A stretch of 11,374 nucleotides of DNA from Mariprofundaceae bacterium. Its GTDB lineage: Bacteria > Pseudomonadota > Zetaproteobacteria > Mariprofundales > Mariprofundaceae. Location of the stretch: assembly GCA_015488125.1 (NCBI GenBank), contig WFOJ01000165.1, positions 1 through 11,374 on the forward strand, given 5' to 3'. The notes beneath the pieces are model-generated. The model saw nothing but the letters and a program-made list of their open reading frames with translations, had not been told where the DNA came from and did not search any database. This document shows, one piece after another, positions 7,764 to 11,374 of this stretch. The translations under genes and the position numbers were made by a program. How positions within the stretch are numbered: the stretch's first letter is position 1; the number at the start of each line of letters is the position of its first letter.

Positions 7764-9046
7764 TGTCCGAACTGAATTTCAAGGCAAGTGAAGAAATTGA
7801 GCTGCTGCGCCTGGTGACGGTAGGTAGCGTTGATGATGGTAAATCCACGCTGATTGGTCGTCTGCTGGTGGAAACCAAGGGTGCATTTGAAGATCAGTTG
7901 CTGGCCGTGCGCAAGCAGAGGCACGAAAAGCACGTTGCTACCGCCGAAGATATTGATCTGGCCATGCTCACCGATGGTCTGGCTGCCGAACGCGAACAGG
8001 GTATTACCATTGATGTGGCCTATCGTTATTTTGCCACGCCCAAACGCAAGTTTATCATGGCTGACTGTCCCGGTCATGAGCAATACACGCGCAATATGGT
8101 CACCGGCGCTTCCACTGCCCATGCCGCCATCATCCTGATTGATGCGCGCAATGGCGTGATGCCGCAAACCCGTCGCCATACCCATATTCTGTCCCTGCTC
8201 GGCGTTGAGCATCTGATCGTGGCTGTGAATAAAATGGATATGGTGAATTATGATGAACAAGTGTTCAATGGTATTCGTGATGAAATCCGCGATTACTGTG
8301 AAAAGCAGGGAACACGTGATCTGATTTGCATTCCTACTTCGGCACTCAAGGGTGATATGGTTGCTTTCCGTGGCGATCAGATGAACTGGTATGATGGCCC
8401 GACCTTGCTGGAGACGCTGGAATCACTGTCTGTGATGGGTGGGCTTGATGAAGCGCCTTTTCGCTTTCCCGTGCAACTGGTGAACCGTCCGCAAACCGCC
8501 GAATTGCCGGACTATCGCGGCTTCATGGGAACGATTGCTTCCGGCACGGTCAGAGTAGGAGATGAAGTGGTATCCCTGCCCAGTGGCATGCGCTCGAAAG
8601 TGAAAGAAATCGTTACCTTCGATGGCAATCTGGAAGAAGCTTTTGCGCCGCAAAGCGTAACGCTGACGCTGGAAGACGAAATTGATGTGTCACGCGGCGA
8701 TATGCTGGTACGGCCATCGGAATTGCCGAAAAACGCCCGCGATATCCACGCCCGCATTTGCTGGATTGGCGATGAGCCGATGAAGGAACGCGGCAAATAT
8801 TTGATCAAACACACCACCAGCACGGCCAAAATGATCGTGTCGGCGATCAATTATCGCACCAATATTCATACCCTGGAGCAGGAATCCGCTGACAGCCTCA
8901 GTATGAATGAGATTGGCAGTATCGAAATGAAGCTGCAACGCCCGATTCACTACGATACCTACGCCGATAATCGTGTGACTGGCAGCTTTATTATCATCGA
9001 CAGCTTCACCAACAATACTGTTGGCGCAGGGATGATTGAGAGCTGA
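7763..9046 (+). CDS. cysN: Sulfate adenylyltransferase subunit 1 (GTPase subunit)
   Basis: CysN is the regulatory GTPase partner of CysD. The 427-residue product shows the elongation-factor-like G motifs: GSVDDGKS (21-28), the switch region REQGITIDVAYRYF (77-90), DCPGHEQY (101-108) and NKMD (156-159). Translation-factor-like beta-barrel domains follow (about 220-427). It is somewhat shorter than the E. coli protein and ends after the beta domains with no CysC APS-kinase fusion, which fits an APS-using pathway. A ribosome binding site (AGGAAGGG, 7747-7754) lies eight bases before the start. No terminator is seen between its stop and the tRNA promoter nine bases downstream, so operon transcripts may run into the tRNA and end at the hairpin at 9206-9240. 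Confidence 0.97.
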   Translation: MSELNFKASEEIELLRLVTVGSVDDGKSTLIGRLLVETKGAFEDQLLAVRKQRHEKHVATAEDIDLAMLTDGLAAEREQGITIDVAYRYFATPKRKFIMADCPGHEQYTRNMVTGASTAHAAIILIDARNGVMPQTRRHTHILSLLGVEHLIVAVNKMDMVNYDEQVFNGIRDEIRDYCEKQGTRDLICIPTSALKGDMVAFRGDQMNWYDGPTLLETLESLSVMGGLDEAPFRFPVQLVNRPQTAELPDYRGFMGTIASGTVRVGDEVVSLPSGMRSKVKEIVTFDGNLEEAFAPQSVTLTLEDEIDVSRGDMLVRPSELPKNARDIHARICWIGDEPMKERGKYLIKHTTSTAKMIVSAINYRTNIHTLEQESADSLSMNEIGSIEMKLQRPIHYDTYADNRVTGSFIIIDSFTNNTVGAGMIES

Positions 9047-9054
9047 AAAAAGTG

Positions 9055-9082
9055 TTGACAAGCTGGCGCGTCTTACCATAAT
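9055..9082 (+). promoter_or_regulatory. Strong sigma70-type promoter of tRNA-Leu
   Basis: A perfect -35 box TTGACA (9055-9060) is separated by 16 bases from CATAAT (9077-9082), a five-of-six match to the -10 consensus. The bases between the -10 and the tRNA (TCGCCGTCCC) are GC-rich, as in the discriminators of stable-RNA promoters under stringent control. Transcription would start near 9088-9090, leaving a leader of only a few bases. Confidence 0.8.
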
Positions 9083-9094
9083 TCGCCGTCCCTT

Positions 9095-9181
9095 GCCGAG
9101 GTGGCGGAATTGGTAGACGCGCTAGCTTCAGGTGCTAGTGTCCTTAAGGACGTGCTGGTTCGACTCCAGTCCTCGGTACCA
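9095..9181 (+). tRNA. tRNA-Leu (anticodon CAG)
   Basis: The 87-base gene folds fully. The acceptor stem GCCGAGG (9095-9101) pairs with CCTCGGT (9171-9177, with one G-U pair). The anticodon stem CTAGC/GCTAG (9122-9126/9134-9138) closes loop TTCAGGT, with CAG at 9129-9131. A long class II variable arm is present (TGTCC-TTAA-GGACG). The T-arm is GCTGG-TTCGACT-CCAGT (9154-9170), followed by the discriminator A and an encoded CCA. It reads CUG codons. The class II arm and the TGGCGGAATTGGTAGACGC D-region are typical of leucine tRNAs. An integrated element begins directly after it. Confidence 0.97.
9154..9181 (+). other. Probable left attachment site (attL core) in tRNA-Leu 3' end
   Basis: Integrases of the family encoded at 9357-10577 commonly recombine at tRNA 3' ends, and this integrase gene begins 175 bases after an intact tRNA-Leu, pointing away from it. 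The T-arm plus 3' acceptor strand is the likely crossover region. The exact core is not proven, because the second copy that would mark the other end of the element is not within the window. Confidence 0.45.
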
Positions 9182-9197
9182 TATAAACGTTTCACAA

Positions 9198-9343
9198 CGT
9201 CCTAGAAAAGCCCGTAAGCCTAGTGTTTACGGGCTTTTTTCTTGCCTGTTTGTCCCCTAGCGTCCTATACTGTGCCGCAACATACACCCATTTTCTGGGT
9301 GCTATTCCGGGTGTTAGTTTGGAATAATCAAAAACCGGCACCC
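9198..9343 (+). repeat. Short repeats between attL and integrase gene (possible integrase/excisionase arm sites)
   Basis: Two direct copies of CGTCCTA (9198-9204 and 9261-9267) flank the terminator hairpin. Closer to the gene are four CACCC-type elements: CACCCA at 9285-9290, its inverse TGGGTG at 9296-9301 (a six-base-pair hairpin with loop TTTTC), GGGTG at 9309-9313, and CACCCA at 9339-9344. TATTCC at 9303-9308 and GGAATA at 9321-9326 form another inverted pair. Repeats at this position often bind integrase arm domains or excisionase, or control integrase expression. That role is inferred. Confidence 0.5.
9206..9240 (+). terminator. Rho-independent terminator after tRNA-Leu
   Basis: AAAAGCCCGTAA (9206-9217) pairs perfectly with TTACGGGCTTTT (9227-9238) around a nine-base loop, and the 3' arm runs into a T-tract at 9235-9240. 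The stem is symmetric with A- and T-tracts, so it could stop transcription from either side. It would end the tRNA transcript and insulate the integrase gene from the upstream operon. Confidence 0.92.
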
Positions 9344-9356
9344 AATAGGGGCAACC

Positions 9357-10577
9357 ATGGCTAAACTGACTGCAACGACTCTACGAAACATGAAGAAACC
9401 AGATCAGGGGAAAAGATTCAATCGTCTATACGATGGTCATGGCTTGTTTGCATACTATATGCGCAGAGGCACAAGACCCTGGCGTTTTCGTTATCATGAT
9501 ACAGATGGCAAAGAGCGTTGGATAACCATTGGCGAATACCCATCCATGAGCCTCGGAGCCGCCAGAGTTGCTGCCGCTGAAATTCGCACCATGCTTGCAC
9601 AGGGGATTGACCCCAAGCTTGCCAAGCAGAAAAAGACAGCGGTTCCAATCTTCACTGAAGCTGCCAGACAATGGCTTGAACATGCTTCTAAAAACTGGCG
9701 ATCTGATCATACAAAAGAAATTGCTGAAGTCTGGGTGAATAACGACTTGCAACATGCGTTTGGAGGTATGGCACTATCAGACGTGAATGCAGGCCATATA
9801 GTGGCCTTTCTCAGGCAAGTTGAGGCTGAAGGGCATGACTACAAGCTGAGACGTATTTATGGCTATCTAAAGCGCATATTCAGCTTCTCTATTTCCAATG
9901 GGTGGTGCAGTCATAATCCAGCGGCGGAATTGGTATTGCGCGATCTTTTCAGACCCTACCAGAAAGAAAAAAGACCAGCATTCACAAATGAAAAAGATAT
10001 TGCCCGCCTCATGCGTTTAATTCATGGCTACGATAATTTAACAGTCAGGCATTGTCTGATCATGGCTTCATTGTTATTTGCAAGACCCGGTGAGCTTCGC
10101 CGGATGAAATGGGCAGAAATTGACTTGGAAAAAAGGGAATGGCGTTATTTTGTAACCAAAGTTTCAAAAGATCATGCCGTCCCGTTATCAAGTCAGGCAC
10201 TGACTATTCTTGCTGAACAGAAGAAGCTTTCATGGTGTTCTGATTATGTTTTTCCGGGACACAGAAGCAACAAGCAACCGATTTCTGAAAACACATTAAA
10301 CGCCGCATTGCGGGCATTGGGTATTGATACCAAGCGTGAACATTGTGCGCATGGGTTTAGAGCAATGGCACGGACATCACTTGCCGAGCTTGGCTATCCA
10401 AAGGACTACATCGAGCTACAGTTGTCCCACAAGATAGGCCGATCAGAAAGCGAACAGGCTTATGCACGGGAACAGCACCTGCCAGACAGACACCAGATGA
10501 TGCAGACATGGGCGGACTATCTGGACGCATTGCGTAACGGTGACGACGTTTCACACTTCAAATATAAGGGCATTTGA
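9357..10577 (+). CDS. int: Tyrosine-type site-specific integrase (P4/DUF4102 family)
   Basis: This 406-residue recombinase is of the usual length for island integrases. The N-terminal about 85 residues form the arm-binding domain, with YDGHGLFAYYMRRGTRPWRFRYHDTDGKERWITIGEYPSMSLGAAR. A core-binding domain follows (about 95-200). The catalytic domain shows arginine I in RPGELRRMKW, the lysine in SKDHAVPLS, HGFR (the H-x-x-R box), a histidine in LQLSHKIG and the nucleophilic tyrosine in QAYAREQ, so all active-site positions appear intact. It would integrate and, with an excisionase, excise the element at the adjacent tRNA-Leu. AGGGG at 9347-9351 lies five bases before the ATG. Codon use is visibly more A+T-rich than in the cys genes. 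Transcription away from the tRNA is the standard arrangement. Confidence 0.97.
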   Translation: MAKLTATTLRNMKKPDQGKRFNRLYDGHGLFAYYMRRGTRPWRFRYHDTDGKERWITIGEYPSMSLGAARVAAAEIRTMLAQGIDPKLAKQKKTAVPIFTEAARQWLEHASKNWRSDHTKEIAEVWVNNDLQHAFGGMALSDVNAGHIVAFLRQVEAEGHDYKLRRIYGYLKRIFSFSISNGWCSHNPAAELVLRDLFRPYQKEKRPAFTNEKDIARLMRLIHGYDNLTVRHCLIMASLLFARPGELRRMKWAEIDLEKREWRYFVTKVSKDHAVPLSSQALTILAEQKKLSWCSDYVFPGHRSNKQPISENTLNAALRALGIDTKREHCAHGFRAMARTSLAELGYPKDYIELQLSHKIGRSESEQAYAREQHLPDRHQMMQTWADYLDALRNGDDVSHFKYKGI

Positions 10578-10623
10578 TTGACGGATATGTCAAGCAAAAT
10601 GCAAAATGAATTGCAACTTATAT

Positions 10624-10704
10624 ATGGCGACGTTGCGCGGTGGCGCGTTTACCCTCGCTATCTGGCTCGGAAGTACCTTCTCCCCCTTATGTTTTTTATG
10701 CTGA
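10624..10704 (+). CDS. Possible 26-residue small ORF, unsupported by a ribosome binding site
   Basis: ATG at 10624 opens a frame whose product would start MATLRGGAFTLAIWLGSTF and end PLCFLC at TGA 10702-10704. The composition (a short hydrophobic, tryptophan-containing segment) is not random-looking, and the DNA here is more GC-rich than the surroundings, which may mean constraint. No ribosome binding site precedes it, and the product is very short. It is listed as a possibility only; a different small frame or an RNA could explain the same stretch. Confidence 0.2.
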   Translation: MATLRGGAFTLAIWLGSTFSPLCFLC

Positions 10705-10814
10705 AAAATCTTCAGCAATTCAGCAAAAATACAAAAGCACAATGTAAGTCATTGAAGTATAAGGGCTTTAATCTGCTGAAGCCCTTTTCAGCAAAATTCA
10801 GCAAAATTCAGCAA
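10699..10814 (+). repeat. Cluster of TTCAGCAA iteron-like repeats in direct and inverted orientation
   Basis: TTCAGCAA occurs five times (10711-10718, 10719-10726, 10787-10794, 10797-10804, 10807-10814). The last three are spaced exactly ten bases apart, one helical turn. The inverse TGCTGAA occurs at 10699-10705 and 10774-10780, each facing a direct copy across five or six bases to make a hairpin or dyad operator. The cluster ends just before the ribosome binding site of the gene at 10831. This pattern fits binding sites for a regulator, excisionase or replication initiator of the element. No binding protein is identified. Confidence 0.75.
10761..10788 (+). terminator. Terminator-like hairpin downstream of integrase
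   Basis: AAGGGCTT (10761-10768) pairs perfectly with AAGCCCTT (10779-10786) around a ten-base loop and is followed by TT, giving a TTTT run at 10785-10788. It could end the integrase transcript. The T-tract is short, and the structure shares bases with the TTCAGCA repeats, so binding of a protein there could change its effect. Confidence 0.5.
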
Positions 10815-10830
10815 TAATATAGGAGGCACT

Positions 10831-11352
10831 ATGATTGACCTATGCACACATCCGACAGACGAACAGAAGGAACTATTTTCAAGGTTCAGGAAGCAAGACG
10901 AATTCACACCAGAGCAAGCTGCTCGTCTGAGCTTCGGAGTTGATCCGGGGGTCAAGCCTGAGCCGGACTTGCAACACCCTATCGGCATGCTGGCTTTTGA
11001 CCTGACCCGTTGGGGGCAGAACAGGCGGTACAGAAGAAGCCAGCCGGGCACTGTGGGGACAGCGGCTGACCTTACCCTGAGCAGGGAAGAACTTTTGCTA
11101 TTCTTCGGGGGTGAAAAGCCAGCGTTTCTTTCCTCTCTCCCCGATGGAATGAACCACAAGGAAAGGCGTTCTCTATATATCATCATTGCAGGCTTGCTGC
11201 ATGCGGCAGAGATAGACCCCGGAAGCCGGAACCTCAAAGCCTTATATACCAACACTTTTTTTAACAACGCACCCAAAAAACACACCCAAAAAAGGGTACG
11301 CTGCAACTCTTCGCTTTCCTCTAGTTCGGTTCCGTCCTGTGGCGTTTTATAG
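10831..11352 (+). CDS. Hypothetical island protein
   Basis: I do not recognise this 173-residue product. The start is well supported: AGGAGG at 10821-10826 lies four bases before the ATG. The protein is hydrophilic at first (MIDLCTHPTDEQKELFSRFRKQDEFTPEQAARLSFGV), with a LTLSREELLLFFGGEKPAFL segment near residues 89-108 and HKERRSLYIIIAGLLHAAEIDPGS near 109-132. No signal peptide, clear membrane segment or helix-turn-helix stands out. The last about 25 residues (after NNAPKKHTQKR) come from A-runs and a Ser-rich tract and look less like folded protein. The true protein may therefore be shorter, or the frame may be interrupted near the repeated A-runs. The TTCAGCA cluster directly upstream may regulate it. 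Confidence 0.6.
   Translation: MIDLCTHPTDEQKELFSRFRKQDEFTPEQAARLSFGVDPGVKPEPDLQHPIGMLAFDLTRWGQNRRYRRSQPGTVGTAADLTLSREELLLFFGGEKPAFLSSLPDGMNHKERRSLYIIIAGLLHAAEIDPGSRNLKALYTNTFFNNAPKKHTQKRVRCNSSLSSSSVPSCGVL
11270..11293 (+). repeat. Tandem CACCCAAAAAA repeat
   Basis: CACCCAAAAAA occurs twice (11270-11280 and 11283-11293), 13 bases apart, followed by GGGT. The CACCCA core is the same motif seen four times before the integrase gene. It lies inside the 3' part of the frame at 10831-11352, as translated residues PKKHTQK. Confidence 0.6.
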
Positions 11353-11374
11353 GGTCTCCGGCCTGTCTTTGCCC

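Larger units (their letters stand above)
10578..10830 (+). other. Repeat-rich non-coding stretch between integrase and next gene
   Basis: I see no convincing gene in these 253 bases. A frame continues from the integrase stop (TTG at 10578, in the same phase) to 10817, but its second half consists of translated repeat units. The stretch contains a small GCGCGGTGGCGCG near-palindrome (10634-10646), the TTCAGCA repeat cluster, a terminator-like hairpin, and the ribosome binding site of the next gene at its right end. Confidence 0.7.
9182..11374 (+). mobile_element. Left end of a tRNA-Leu-integrated genomic island (right end outside window)
   Basis: An integrase gene directly follows a tRNA. Base composition visibly shifts toward A+T, and the genes beyond it are unrelated to sulfur metabolism. 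Inside the window the island holds the integrase, repeat-rich non-coding DNA and one unrecognised gene. No cargo class can be named from what is visible, and a remnant prophage, satellite or plain island are all possible. Confidence 0.75.

Noticed and set aside
10699..10814. CRISPR array
   Set aside because: The repeat unit is only eight bases, spacing is irregular, copies occur in both orientations, and there are no spacers of normal length.
10578..10817. 79-codon plus-strand frame starting with TTG right after the integrase
   Set aside because: No ribosome binding site, and the last third is translated repeat units (FSAKFSKIQQ), so it is treated as non-coding.
11275..11294. Programmed -1 frameshift at AAAAAA/AAAAAAG runs
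   Set aside because: The A-runs are read as AAA-AAA-CAC and CAA-AAA-AGG, so they are not in the X-XXY-YYZ phase needed for a classical slippery site.
10788..11306. Minus-strand 172-codon frame opposite the hypothetical island gene
   Set aside because: It begins with TTG and reads through the TTCAGCA repeats at its end. The plus-strand gene has a consensus ribosome binding site at the right distance.
9182..11374. Second attachment site (attR) within the window
   Set aside because: No copy of the tRNA 3' end (GTTCGACTCCAGTCCTCGGT) was found downstream, so the island continues past the right edge.

Overview
The window carries an assimilatory sulfate-reduction operon from a proteobacterium. A tRNA-Leu gene follows it, and a tyrosine-integrase genomic island begins at that tRNA. 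The gene set suggests a gamma- (or zeta-) proteobacterium, possibly a chemolithotroph, because DsrE-like and TusA-like sulfur-relay proteins sit among the cys genes. This taxonomic call is an inference from gene content and gives no genus.

Region 1 (2-9046) is a tightly packed plus-strand operon. It encodes, in order: the C-terminal part of a MoeB/ThiF-type E1-like adenylyltransferase; a 774-residue siroheme sulfite/nitrite reductase with a TusA-like domain at its C-terminus; an 881-residue fusion of a biotin-synthase-like radical SAM domain to an SLC13-type transporter; an iron-sulfur APS reductase (CysH); a DsrE2-like protein; a stand-alone TusA-like protein; CysD; and CysN. Gaps are -1 to 12 bases, with two TGATG stop/start overlaps. 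The chemistry is sulfate -> APS (CysDN) -> sulfite (CysH) -> sulfide (reductase). The transporter half could supply sulfate. The E1-like, DsrE-like and two TusA-like modules suggest that reduced sulfur may be handed over protein-bound. No CysC kinase, flavoprotein CysJ or siroheme synthase is present here.

Region 2 (9047-9240) has a strong TTGACA/CATAAT promoter with a GC-rich discriminator, a complete tRNA-Leu(CAG) with encoded CCA, and a strong intrinsic terminator.

Region 3 (about 9182-11374) is the left end of an integrated element. It contains repeats flanking the terminator, short inverted CACCCA motifs, a complete P4/DUF4102-type tyrosine integrase, a 253-base intergenic stretch with seven copies of a TTCAGCA element in both orientations plus a terminator-like hairpin, and one unrecognised gene with a strong ribosome binding site. 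The island looks more A+T-rich and uses codons differently from the cys operon (judged by eye, not computed). Its right end and second attachment site are not in the window.

The main candidates for something new are the radical SAM-SLC13 fusion, the sulfite reductase with a full cysteine set in both halves plus a TusA tail, and the idea that the operon forms a carrier-protein-based sulfur assimilation pathway.
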